A DNA stretch of 64,000 bases from Candidatus Zixiibacteriota bacterium (GTDB lineage Bacteria > Zixibacteria > MSB-5A5 > GN15 > FEB-12), in NCBI GenBank assembly GCA_028289585.1, contig JANQPI010000035.1, positions 218,717 through 282,716 on the forward strand, given 5' to 3'. Both the position numbers and the translations under genes were made by a program. The notes beneath the pieces were generated by a model. That model was given only the letters and a program-made list of their open reading frames with translations, had not been told where the DNA came from and ran no database searches. Numbering within the stretch: position 1 is the first letter of the stretch; each line of letters opens with the position of its first letter. This document shows positions 9,230 through 16,465 of this stretch, piece by piece.

Positions 9230-9302
9230 GCGGGAATAGCTCAGTTGGTAGAGCATCACCTTGCCAAGGTGGAGGTCGCGAGTTCGAGTCTCGTTTCCCG
9301 CT
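9230..9302 (+). tRNA. tRNA-Gly (GCC)
   Basis: 73-nt cloverleaf: acceptor GCGGGAA/TTCCCGC, D-arm AGCTCAGTTGGTAGAGC, anticodon loop TTGCCAA with anticodon GCC, and T-arm GTTCGAGTC. Discriminator base T is normal for Gly. CCA is not encoded (CTCA follows). Confidence 0.96.
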
Positions 9303-9309
9303 CATTCAT

Positions 9310-9384
9310 GGCGCCATAGCCAAGTGGTAAGGCAGGAGTCTGCAAAACTCCCATTCCCCAGTTCGAATCTGGGTGGCGCCTCCA
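9310..9384 (+). tRNA. tRNA-Cys (GCA), CCA encoded
   Basis: Acceptor GGCGCCA/TGGCGCC, D-loop CCAAGTGGTAAGGC, anticodon loop CTGCAAA with anticodon GCA, and T-loop GTTCGAATC. Discriminator T is the Cys identity base, followed by an encoded CCA (9382-9384). It lies 7 nt after tRNA-Gly, so both come from one transcript. Confidence 0.96.
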
Positions 9385-9723
9385 TTTCCGTACCGTCACG
9401 GTCTCGAACGACAACATCTCCAATGTGAGTTTAAATCCGTGCCTGAAAGTGACGGTTAATGTCATGTCTGACTCAGGCAAAAAAAGAGGGCGCTCGTCTG
9501 GTTGGGTAGAGGGGGCTAGGAAACTACCCAAGGACAGCAGAGAGACACCCTCAAATCTGCTCTAAAAATCTCCGCGTTCGAGGATATTGTCAAGATTATT
9601 ATCGACACGTACCCGTCAATTGCCCCGGCTTCAGACAAAAGATGGCGCAAAATCAGCTTTGTCTAGCCGCCGTTGAGAAAGCGTTTACCTTAAGTACCAC
9701 GCTGTCTAGCTTTATCGTCTGGC
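9385..9723. other. non-coding stretch between tRNA-Cys and the DUF1573 gene
   Basis: No credible gene on either strand. The only clear structure is the long minus-strand hairpin with T-run at 9479-9552. A TTGACA on the minus strand (9593-9588) precedes it but has no convincing -10. Confidence 0.6.
9479..9552 (-). terminator. long branched hairpin with T-run; operon terminator or small RNA
   Basis: Read on the minus strand, GAGGGTGT (9552-9545) pairs with GCGCCCTC (9493-9486, two G-T pairs). Inside is a second stem TTGGGTAG/CTACCCAA (9531-9524 with 9509-9502). Seven T residues follow (9485-9479). It ends the transcript coming from 9724 about 170 nt after the stop. The inner stem and large internal loop are more elaborate than a normal terminator, so an independent RNA is possible. 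Confidence 0.6.
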
Positions 9724-10407
9724 TCAGTATCGAACAATTTTAACCGGAATTGACATCCGAACGGGATCATCGAACCCATCGACACTCAGCGAGAGACGGA
9801 ACGAACCGTGGAATTCCCCTGGTCGCAGGCTGTCACGAGGTTTTACGCGAATCACTAGTTCATCGCCCGCGCCAACCGACGATGCATCCGGTGTCACAGT
9901 AAACAACGTGTCGTTGGTTGCTATCTCGGTAATCGTGACATCCCGATGAACGATGTTTCCAACTCGGACAGCGAGCTCCTTGTGGATCGGAAGGAAGAAG
10001 AGATTGATTGGGTTAGGGCGGAGTTGATGCCGCCACTGTTCAACATCGGCTGTGTAATCAACACGAACCGAATCAACGCGTGGCTTGAGGGTATACACCA
10101 CGATCGACTTGGACGTATGACCGTAGATGTTGGCGGTGTTGAACTTCACGGTAACCGCAAGGGTGTCGCCGGCAGCCACACTCGAATCAGTGAGACGCGC
10201 CACCGAACATTCACACGGAACATCGAGGGAATCGAGCACAATCGTTTCCGACGATTCATTGACAAAAAAGAAGGTGTGGAAAAAATCAAAGTCGATGCCG
10301 ACTTCGCCGAAGTCAAACTTCGGATTGACCGCTCGTAAACCAGCATTGGCCGATATCGAGAGTATAACCAGGGCAATCAGGGGTACAAAACCACTCGACC
10401 ACCTCAT
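9724..10407 (-). CDS. secreted DUF1573 domain protein
   Basis: 227 residues from the ATG at 10405-10407, chosen because it overlaps the upstream stop as ATGA and is followed at once by a signal peptide (MRWSSGFVPLIALVILSISANA). The mature part opens with FDFGEVGIDFDFFHTFFFVNE and a CECSVARL motif, the DUF1573 pattern (an HYDIN/ASH-like Ig fold with a conserved C-x-C). About two Ig-like domains fit in the length. It is probably periplasmic or surface-exposed. It is translationally coupled to the PLP enzyme, an unexpected partner that may reflect only shared transcription. Confidence 0.75.
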   Translation of the reverse strand: MRWSSGFVPLIALVILSISANAGLRAVNPKFDFGEVGIDFDFFHTFFFVNESSETIVLDSLDVPCECSVARLTDSSVAAGDTLAVTVKFNTANIYGHTSKSIVVYTLKPRVDSVRVDYTADVEQWRHQLRPNPINLFFLPIHKELAVRVGNIVHRDVTITEIATNDTLFTVTPDASSVGAGDELVIRVKPRDSLRPGEFHGSFRLSLSVDGFDDPVRMSIPVKIVRY

Positions 10408-11405
10408 GTGACCGTCTCCTTGGCGTGGGCGTAACCGTGTTCGGCTAGCCAATCGTCGTTGTAACATTTGCTCAGGTAGCGCAGCCCCGAGTCGGCAAAC
10501 ATCGCGATGACCAAATCTGACTCATGTAGCTCCGGCACTAACCGCTGGACAGCCGCGGCGATTGCTCCGGACGAACCCCCACCGCAGATTCCCTCGGTCC
10601 GTGCGATAATCCGCGCTGTCTGAAACGCCTCGGCGTCGGAAATCGTAACGATGCGATCAACGGTATCCGGATGAAAGGCCCCCGTCATTACGTCTGATCC
10701 GATTCCCTCAACGGCGTACGGTTGTCCCTCAACCTCGCGCCCCTCGGTAACGAACGGTGTGAAGACGGAGCCCTCAATGTCGACAGCGATATTGGCGATA
10801 TCCGCCCGCTGCTTTTTGAGATACCGCGCAACCCCCGAAAACGTTCCCCCGGAACCAATACCGCAGACGAAGTGGGTGATGCGTCCCTCGGTCTGACGCC
10901 AGATTTCCGGGCCGGTGGTCATGTAGTGGGCTTCCACATTGGACTGGCTATTGTATTGGTCGAGGTCGAACCAGCCGTTCTCCCGGGCGAGTCGGCGGGC
11001 TGTCTGGTAGGCCCCGCTGGGGTCGTCGTGATCCGCCTCGGTTGGTGTGACGATGACCTCGGCTCCGTAGGCCTTGACTAAGTCGATCTTTTCCCGGCTC
11101 GTCTTCTCGGGAGTAACGACGACGGCCCGCAGGCCGAGAACCGCACAGACCATTGCCAGTGCCGACCCGGTGTTCCCCGAGGTGTTGTCGACAACCGTTC
11201 CGCCGGGGGGGATCGTTCCCGCCGCCAGGGCACGCTGGATCACGTAGGCGGTCATCCGGTCCTTGACCGACCCGGTTGGATTATTCCACTCCAGCTTGGC
11301 CAGCACCTGTGGTCCGGGGTCCGGAACGCCATAGCGCAACGTAACCAGAGGCGTGTTGCCGATGAGATCGATAACCGATTGGGCAGCGGGTAGATGATTC
11401 TTCAT
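10404..11405 (-). CDS. PLP-dependent cysteine synthase / cystathionine beta-synthase-like enzyme
   Basis: 333 residues from the ATG at 11403-11405. Fold-type II PLP enzyme: IGNTPLVTL, the PLP lysine in NPTGSVKDRM, the substrate loop NTSGNTG, the phosphate loop GSGGTFSG, and GGGSSGA. The ending DSGLRYLSKCYNDDWLAEHGY resembles cystathionine beta-synthases more than CysK, but no CBS domains follow. It forms cysteine or cystathionine from an activated serine. Longer starts exist (ATG 11426, TTG 11429, behind GGGAG), but TATAAT at 11421-11416 would place transcription start almost at the ATG 11405. ATGA overlap with the DUF1573 gene. Confidence 0.84.
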   Translation of the reverse strand: MKNHLPAAQSVIDLIGNTPLVTLRYGVPDPGPQVLAKLEWNNPTGSVKDRMTAYVIQRALAAGTIPPGGTVVDNTSGNTGSALAMVCAVLGLRAVVVTPEKTSREKIDLVKAYGAEVIVTPTEADHDDPSGAYQTARRLARENGWFDLDQYNSQSNVEAHYMTTGPEIWRQTEGRITHFVCGIGSGGTFSGVARYLKKQRADIANIAVDIEGSVFTPFVTEGREVEGQPYAVEGIGSDVMTGAFHPDTVDRIVTISDAEAFQTARIIARTEGICGGGSSGAIAAAVQRLVPELHESDLVIAMFADSGLRYLSKCYNDDWLAEHGYAHAKETVT

Positions 11406-11415
11406 GAGCGTGTAG

Positions 11416-11421
11416 ATTATA
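11416..11421 (-). promoter_or_regulatory. candidate -10 element implying a leaderless start
   Basis: A perfect TATAAT on the minus strand ends 10 nt before the ATG at 11405, so the mRNA would start within about 4 nt of the initiation codon. The -35 is poor (TTGTTC at 15-nt spacing). If real, the upstream in-frame start codons are outside the transcript. Confidence 0.4.
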
Positions 11422-11534
11422 CGCATCAATCTCCCAGAACAACGCTTGAACTTCGGCCTCAGATAAAGGTTGACCGCTTTTCGTTACCGGTGTACCCGTG
11501 CCGCAACGTAGGGAAGACGGGAGTGAGGACGCTC

Positions 11535-12026
11535 ATGAAAAGACTGACGCTCGCGATGGTAGTTCTGGGCCTGGCCACACTTGGCTGGGGCTGTAAAGAT
11601 CGGCAGGAGGAGGCGCAACGCCTTCAGGACGAACTTGACGGTCAGACGGAGACCGTTGTCGATACCCCGGCAACCGACACGGCCGTGGATTTGGTCCCCG
11701 AGACCATCCCCGATCCGGCTACCACTCCGGAGGCCGAGGAAATGGGTGCGACCACGCCCGACCTGACCATGCCACCCCGAGATGATGCTCCAGGCTTCAC
11801 CGTACAGGTCTCGTCGACACTTTCGGCAGAGTACGCGGTGACCACCGAAGAGCTGTATCGCAATCGCGGTTACGAGCCGTTTACAGAAACGGCTTCCGTC
11901 GACGGAGAGACGTACTATCGGACACGGATCGGCTACTTCGACACTTTCGAAGAGGCGAAAGCGCTGCAGGCCGAACTTGTCGATCGCTACTCTGTCACGA
12001 CGTGGATTGATCGTATCGGCAACTGA
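11535..12026 (+). CDS. SPOR-domain lipoprotein
   Basis: 163 residues from the ATG at 11535 (GAGG upstream). A lipoprotein signal (MKRLTLAMVVLGLATLGWGC) has the lipobox Cys at 20. A Thr/Pro/Glu-rich linker of about 70 residues leads to a C-terminal SPOR domain (GFTVQVSSTLSAEYAVTTE ... YYRTRIGYFDTFEEAKAL). SPOR domains bind denuded peptidoglycan, usually at division sites. The protein is probably anchored in the outer membrane and reaches the cell wall through the linker. A long upstream extension of the open frame lacks a signal sequence and was not used. An intrinsic terminator follows. Confidence 0.85.
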   Translation: MKRLTLAMVVLGLATLGWGCKDRQEEAQRLQDELDGQTETVVDTPATDTAVDLVPETIPDPATTPEAEEMGATTPDLTMPPRDDAPGFTVQVSSTLSAEYAVTTEELYRNRGYEPFTETASVDGETYYRTRIGYFDTFEEAKALQAELVDRYSVTTWIDRIGN

Positions 12027-12052
12027 AGTCAATCGACCTCTAAGCCATAAAG

Positions 12053-12085
12053 AACGGGATGCCTGTCAGCAGGCATCCCGTTTCT
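12053..12085. terminator. bidirectional intrinsic terminator
   Basis: AACGGGATGCCTG-TCAG-CAGGCATCCCGTT: a near-perfect 13-bp stem with a 4-nt loop and a TTTCTG tail on the plus strand. It lies between the convergent SPOR lipoprotein and S9 peptidase genes and can serve both. Confidence 0.8.
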
Positions 12086-12110
12086 GTGTGGTCGCTTCGA
12101 TCTTCGACGA

Positions 12111-14042
12111 TCAGTTGTCTTCGTCCTTCACGGTCATCCCCATCAGGTGCTCTCTCAGAAATTGAACCTGCTTGCGGTACTCGGTGACCACGTTAACCGT
12201 CTTCGTTGTGCCGTGCCCCTCATCAGGGAAGATAAGGGAGTCGACGACCCCGCCGTTGGCGTTGACCGCGGCGATGATCTGCCGAGCCTCACCAACCGGA
12301 ACGCGCGGATCGTTTTCGCCGTGGATCACCAAGAGTGGCGTGCGAATGACATCCGCTTTGTGAATGGGCGAAATCGAGTGGAGAAACGCGCTGTCAGATA
12401 GCGGTCCGTACTCGGCTTCGCGGATGTGGCGACGGTAGTCGGCGGTATTCTCCAGGAACGTCTGGAAGTTGACGATGCCGACGATGTTGATGGCGGCTGC
12501 GAAGAGATCCGGATACTCGGTGATCATGCCCATCGTTACGTAGCCGCCATAGGAGCCACCGCGAACGGCGATCTGCCCGGGGCTGGTGTACGAATTCGCA
12601 ATCAGCCAATCGACCGAAGCTTTATAGTCTTTCAGCGAATTCTTCCGCAGCTTGTAATTGTCCAGTGCGAGGAACGTCCGACCATAGCCATCCGAACCAC
12701 GGGGGTTAACGGCCAAAACGCCAAACCCATTGAGGATGAGGTATTGGAAATTGCGAATGAATCCGGGCTGGAACTGACTTTCCGGACCACCATGCGCATG
12801 AACCACGAACGGAATCGGCGTTCCCTCCTGATAGTTGGGGGGAAGATACAAGAAAGCCGGGATCTCAAGGCCATCGAAACTCTCAAAACTAACTAATTGG
12901 GGCATTGAGAAGACGGAGCGGTCAATTCCGTTGTATGTCGCAAACGTGAGCTGCTCAAGGGATTCGCTCGACGGATCCCAGCGCCAGACATCGGGAGCAC
13001 GCGTCGGATCGGAGTGGCCAAAGACAATGCGGCCCTTGGTATCGAACCAGAAGTTGTTCTGCAAGCCTTGCAGGTCTGGTGCTGCGGCCGTCGCTCCTGA
13101 CTCCAGCTCCCGGATGCGCAGCTCCAGCCACCCATCAACGTTAATCTGAGCTGCCAGCCACTGATTGTCTCGTGACAGGACAAACGATTCGACCGTTTGG
13201 GTTGGTTCGACCCAACCATCGCCTACCCAGGTCAGTTCACCGGTCTCAATCGAGAGGCGTGCAAACTGCGGTATTCCTTCCGGATTGTCATTGCACGTAA
13301 GGAGGATCGTGCGGCGATCCGGCAGCAGATGCGGCGAACCATAAACGACATCGGCCGTATCCGAGTTAATCTGTCGCCAATCTCCAGTGAGCAGGTCGAC
13401 GAGATAGAGATTGTTGTTCGTGTTCGACGTCCATTGAGAGATGAGCAGTCGGGAACCGTCGGCCGAGATATCGGCCACCCCTTGCCAGGATCCATTCCCC
13501 TCAAATTCTTTGAATACCTCGCCGGTTACGATATCCATGCGATAGACAAAGAAGTCGCGTCCGTTCTCTTTGTTGCTGCTGTAGAAGAACGATTCGTCGT
13601 CGAGATCCCACGCCACAGCGAGATGACGCACGGAAGGATCATCAGTCAACTGCACGAGTTTGCCCGTAGCGGTCTCCATCAGGAAGAGCTGCGACTGCTC
13701 CGAGCCGCCGATCGACGCACCGACAATCGCGAGATTGCCACCCCAGGAGAGAGAGAAGAAATCGACCCCATCCTCGAAGGTGGTCAGCTGATAGGGCCAG
13801 CCGTTGCGAAGGTGATGGATTTGCGGCGCTCCTGACATGCTGGTCCGAATGAAGACGTTGTCACCATCCCACGAGACTCCCGCAGGGGTGGCAGATCCGA
13901 TCTTCATGAACGTGGCGATATCGGGGAGTTCGGCGGTAGTAATCAAGTTCGGCTCGGACTCGGCGTTGGCTAACGGTCCGATGAGGACCGCGCAGGCGAA
14001 CAGGGCAGCCAACCAGCGCCGACCAGTATTCGAGCTAGGCAT
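12111..14042 (-). CDS. S9 family prolyl oligopeptidase/acylaminoacyl-type peptidase, exported
   Basis: 643 residues with a signal peptide (ending near ANA, 27). The N-terminal part (about 35-385) is a WD/beta-propeller-like region, followed by the alpha/beta-hydrolase domain. Catalytic Ser497 is in RGGSYGGYVTMG, the Asp in HGENDPRVPVGEA and the His in PDEGHGT. Family members cut short peptides; the propeller limits substrate size. The signal peptide implies a periplasmic role in peptide scavenging. The start ATG follows AAGGAGAACGTCT. Its promoter lies at 14087-14115, so it is transcribed separately from the PEGA gene upstream. Confidence 0.88.
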   Translation of the reverse strand: MPSSNTGRRWLAALFACAVLIGPLANAESEPNLITTAELPDIATFMKIGSATPAGVSWDGDNVFIRTSMSGAPQIHHLRNGWPYQLTTFEDGVDFFSLSWGGNLAIVGASIGGSEQSQLFLMETATGKLVQLTDDPSVRHLAVAWDLDDESFFYSSNKENGRDFFVYRMDIVTGEVFKEFEGNGSWQGVADISADGSRLLISQWTSNTNNNLYLVDLLTGDWRQINSDTADVVYGSPHLLPDRRTILLTCNDNPEGIPQFARLSIETGELTWVGDGWVEPTQTVESFVLSRDNQWLAAQINVDGWLELRIRELESGATAAAPDLQGLQNNFWFDTKGRIVFGHSDPTRAPDVWRWDPSSESLEQLTFATYNGIDRSVFSMPQLVSFESFDGLEIPAFLYLPPNYQEGTPIPFVVHAHGGPESQFQPGFIRNFQYLILNGFGVLAVNPRGSDGYGRTFLALDNYKLRKNSLKDYKASVDWLIANSYTSPGQIAVRGGSYGGYVTMGMITEYPDLFAAAINIVGIVNFQTFLENTADYRRHIREAEYGPLSDSAFLHSISPIHKADVIRTPLLVIHGENDPRVPVGEARQIIAAVNANGGVVDSLIFPDEGHGTTKTVNVVTEYRKQVQFLREHLMGMTVKDEDN

Positions 14043-14086
14043 AGACGTTCTCCTTGGTTGTCATGACGTGTACAACGTCCGGAGAA

Positions 14087-14115
14087 AGCATAGCCCGGGA
14101 GGATGACCCGGGCAA
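14087..14115 (-). promoter_or_regulatory. promoter of the S9 peptidase with embedded perfect palindrome
   Basis: Minus strand: TTGCCC (14115-14110), 17-nt spacer, TATGCT (14092-14087). The spacer holds GCCCGGG-7nt-CCCGGGC (14093-14099/14107-14113), a perfect 7-bp inverted repeat. It could be an operator or double as the end of the upstream PEGA gene, whose stop is 41 nt away. Confidence 0.5.
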
Positions 14116-14154
14116 TGAGATTTCGAACTTGAGGTTAAGGGACCAGCTGGTGGC

Positions 14155-16338
14155 CTAGTTTGAGGCGTCGAGTGCTGCCACCACCGAAGAATACTCCGTG
14201 CGCTGACGGAACGTCGTAACGCGATCAGCGGTCGCAACGTTGACGTACTCGTCATAGGTTTTGCGCGCCCGTTTGACGTCGCTATTGGCGTAGTATGCAA
14301 GGATCAGATTTTCATAAATGATCGGGTCATCGCCACGCAATGACTTGGCGTCGCGCAGATGCTTAATCGCCCGTTTGTAGTTGCCCTGCATGTACCGTGC
14401 TTGTCCGAGACCAAGATAGGCCGAGGCGTTGCGGTTATCGTTGGAAAGAGCCAACTCGTAATCAGCAACGGCGGCGATTGTTTCACCCTTTTGCAGAAAG
14501 GCTGCGGCACGGCCAAGGAGGGCGTCCTGCGCGGTGCGATTGAGCTTCAGGGCCTCGTTATAGGCCGTGATCGCGAGTTTCGGCTGTGCCGACTGGCGCC
14601 ATAGATCGCCGGCCTTGATGTAATCATCAAGGGCAGCGGTCGGATTCAGCAAGTTGCGCCGAGCCTGAGCCCGCCCCGCGTACGCTGGCGCAGTGCTGGG
14701 GGCCGCCGTTATTACCTGACTGAACGCCTGCTCGGCTTCGTCCCAACGTTCACTCTCCAATGCCTGACGGCCGCGATCGTAGGCGGCACGCCACGCCGGC
14801 TGATCGGCCTTGCCCGACGATTTGGCCTTGGTCTTAGTGGCCCGCGAGGACGGACGAAGGGTCACTGCGATTTCAGCGGTCTGGCCCGGCCGAACGGTGA
14901 CCTTACCAGTAGCCGTTTCGTAGCCGGATGCCGAGACGGTGTACTTGTGGGTACCAGTCTTGATCCGATTGAAGCGAAGGTTACCGACGCCCACCGGCTT
15001 GTTATTCAACCGCAGCGATGCGTTGTCCACGTTGGCGGCGAGGAGAACGGACCCCAGTTTACTCTTCGTTGAGCCGGACGTAGAAGCGGACGATCCCTTG
15101 GTTGACTTCGACTTGGCCTTCGGTTTTGCTTCCGGTTGGGTCGGTTCATCGGCTACCGAAAACTCTTCAGAATCGGTTTCGGCCAGCATCTCCATATCCG
15201 GTTTCATTACCATCGTGGTGATTTCGCCGGCTGCGATGGTTGCATGCTCTACGGCGACAACCAAATCGCCAATCAGATACTCGATCTCGTGAGTACCAAC
15301 GGGGAGAGCTTCGGCAACGAATGATCCCTCAGCATTGGCAAGAATCGTACGATCGAGTTCGGGAAAGTGCAGCATCGCACCTTGGAGAAACGGCTGATTC
15401 AGATCATCCAGCACGACCCCAGCGATCGAACCATTGCGATTATCCGCGCCACCGGTAAGCATCATACCGACCATGAACATAACAAGAGCCACGACCGGTA
15501 TTGTGACGCCCAATACGAGCTTCTGATTGAATCTTCGTTTGCGCAGCGACCAGGTCGTGCCGCTAATTGACAGCTCGTCATGTTCGCGGAGATGCGGCTT
15601 GCCGCTCAGCTGAATAAAGCTCCCAGCAAAGTAAGCGAGCCGCCGAGGATCGCCATACCCTTCGGGTGGTTGGGGGGCATCGACCTGCGGACTGGCGATC
15701 GGAGTTGGGGGTATTGGTTGCGGGCTTGGTGCGTGTCCGCTCGGTGACGGCGGAGTGGCCATTGCCTGCGCGCTCTTCGGTGGCACGATCGGTGCGTTGT
15801 CAAACCCCGGTTTCTGCTTCGATTCTAAGTCCGCCATCAGCTTCTGCTTTTCGTCGGACGTCAGGTAACCAGCTTCGTCGTTTCGCTCCTGTGACTGATA
15901 CAGGTAGTTTTCGATCTCCTTGACCTCTTCCGGACTCAGCTTGCGAATACGTCCGGATGCGGTGAGAATCTCGTCGTTGCCCGGCTTCGCCGACGGTGGT
16001 TCGGTATTCGGGCGAGTTCCACGCGGAGCTTCGGGATCGGGGAATGAGGATGCGATCTCGTCACTTGGTTCTGTCCGGGGCTGAGGAGCCGGTGGTTCGG
16101 ACGAGGGGAGAAGGGAGCCTTCTCGCTGGAATTCAAGGCTATCGTCGTCAGCTGTCGGCTCGTTAGGAGCCGTCGACTCGGATTGCGCCGAGCTGCCCAG
16201 GGGATCCTCTCGAAGGAGATCATCGTCGCGATCTGAAACGGCCATGGGGTCCTTCCCACCAAAGGTTTTGAGCTTACTCGCTCTATCGTCGTCCGGCGCT
16301 TTTTCCTTAAGCAGATCGTGGCGCGAATCGTCACTCAA
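14155..16338 (-). CDS. membrane-anchored PEGA/TPR protein
   Basis: 727 residues. The first 230 are acidic and Pro-rich low-complexity sequence with a helical piece (LSPEEVKEIENYLYQSQE). One transmembrane segment lies near 275-298 (KLVLGVTIPVVALVMFMVGMM). A carboxypeptidase-regulatory-like beta domain follows (NGSIAGVVLDDLNQPFLQG), then a Lys/Ser linker, a PEGA domain (about 426-495, RLNNKPVGVGNLRFNRIKTG) and about five TPRs (515-690). The basic KRR before the membrane segment suggests the N-terminus is cytoplasmic and the PEGA/TPR part faces the cell wall. PEGA domains are proposed to contact surface polymers. No enzyme domain is visible; it is probably a scaffold. Confidence 0.75.
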   Translation of the reverse strand: MSDDSRHDLLKEKAPDDDRASKLKTFGGKDPMAVSDRDDDLLREDPLGSSAQSESTAPNEPTADDDSLEFQREGSLLPSSEPPAPQPRTEPSDEIASSFPDPEAPRGTRPNTEPPSAKPGNDEILTASGRIRKLSPEEVKEIENYLYQSQERNDEAGYLTSDEKQKLMADLESKQKPGFDNAPIVPPKSAQAMATPPSPSGHAPSPQPIPPTPIASPQVDAPQPPEGYGDPRRLAYFAGSFIQLSGKPHLREHDELSISGTTWSLRKRRFNQKLVLGVTIPVVALVMFMVGMMLTGGADNRNGSIAGVVLDDLNQPFLQGAMLHFPELDRTILANAEGSFVAEALPVGTHEIEYLIGDLVVAVEHATIAAGEITTMVMKPDMEMLAETDSEEFSVADEPTQPEAKPKAKSKSTKGSSASTSGSTKSKLGSVLLAANVDNASLRLNNKPVGVGNLRFNRIKTGTHKYTVSASGYETATGKVTVRPGQTAEIAVTLRPSSRATKTKAKSSGKADQPAWRAAYDRGRQALESERWDEAEQAFSQVITAAPSTAPAYAGRAQARRNLLNPTAALDDYIKAGDLWRQSAQPKLAITAYNEALKLNRTAQDALLGRAAAFLQKGETIAAVADYELALSNDNRNASAYLGLGQARYMQGNYKRAIKHLRDAKSLRGDDPIIYENLILAYYANSDVKRARKTYDEYVNVATADRVTTFRQRTEYSSVVAALDASN

Positions 16339-16376
16339 CCGGTTGTCTGCGTTGCGATTACTCGGGGGAATAGAGC

Positions 16377-16406
16377 TTGACAGCCTTTTTTTGGGGCGGT
16401 TATACT
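16377..16406 (+). promoter_or_regulatory. promoter for the 16466 lipoprotein gene
   Basis: TTGACA at 16377-16382, an 18-nt spacer, and TATACT at 16401-16406, with a leader of about 53 nt containing GGAGGAGG before the ATG at 16466. Confidence 0.7.
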
Positions 16407-16465
16407 GCCGCCTGCCTTGCGGGGTGGGAATTGTGTTCCGGTTGTGCCGGAGGAGGTTGCGTTAG

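Noticed and set aside
9256-9531. Minus-strand open frame of 91 codons over the two tRNAs
   Set aside because: It is the antisense translation of tRNA-Gly and tRNA-Cys (containing the familiar false peptides RHPDSNWG and ETRLELATSTLAR), not a gene.
9588-9593. TTGACA on the minus strand before the long hairpin as a promoter
   Set aside because: No acceptable -10 at 16-18 nt (GATTTT at 17); kept only as a note in the hairpin finding.
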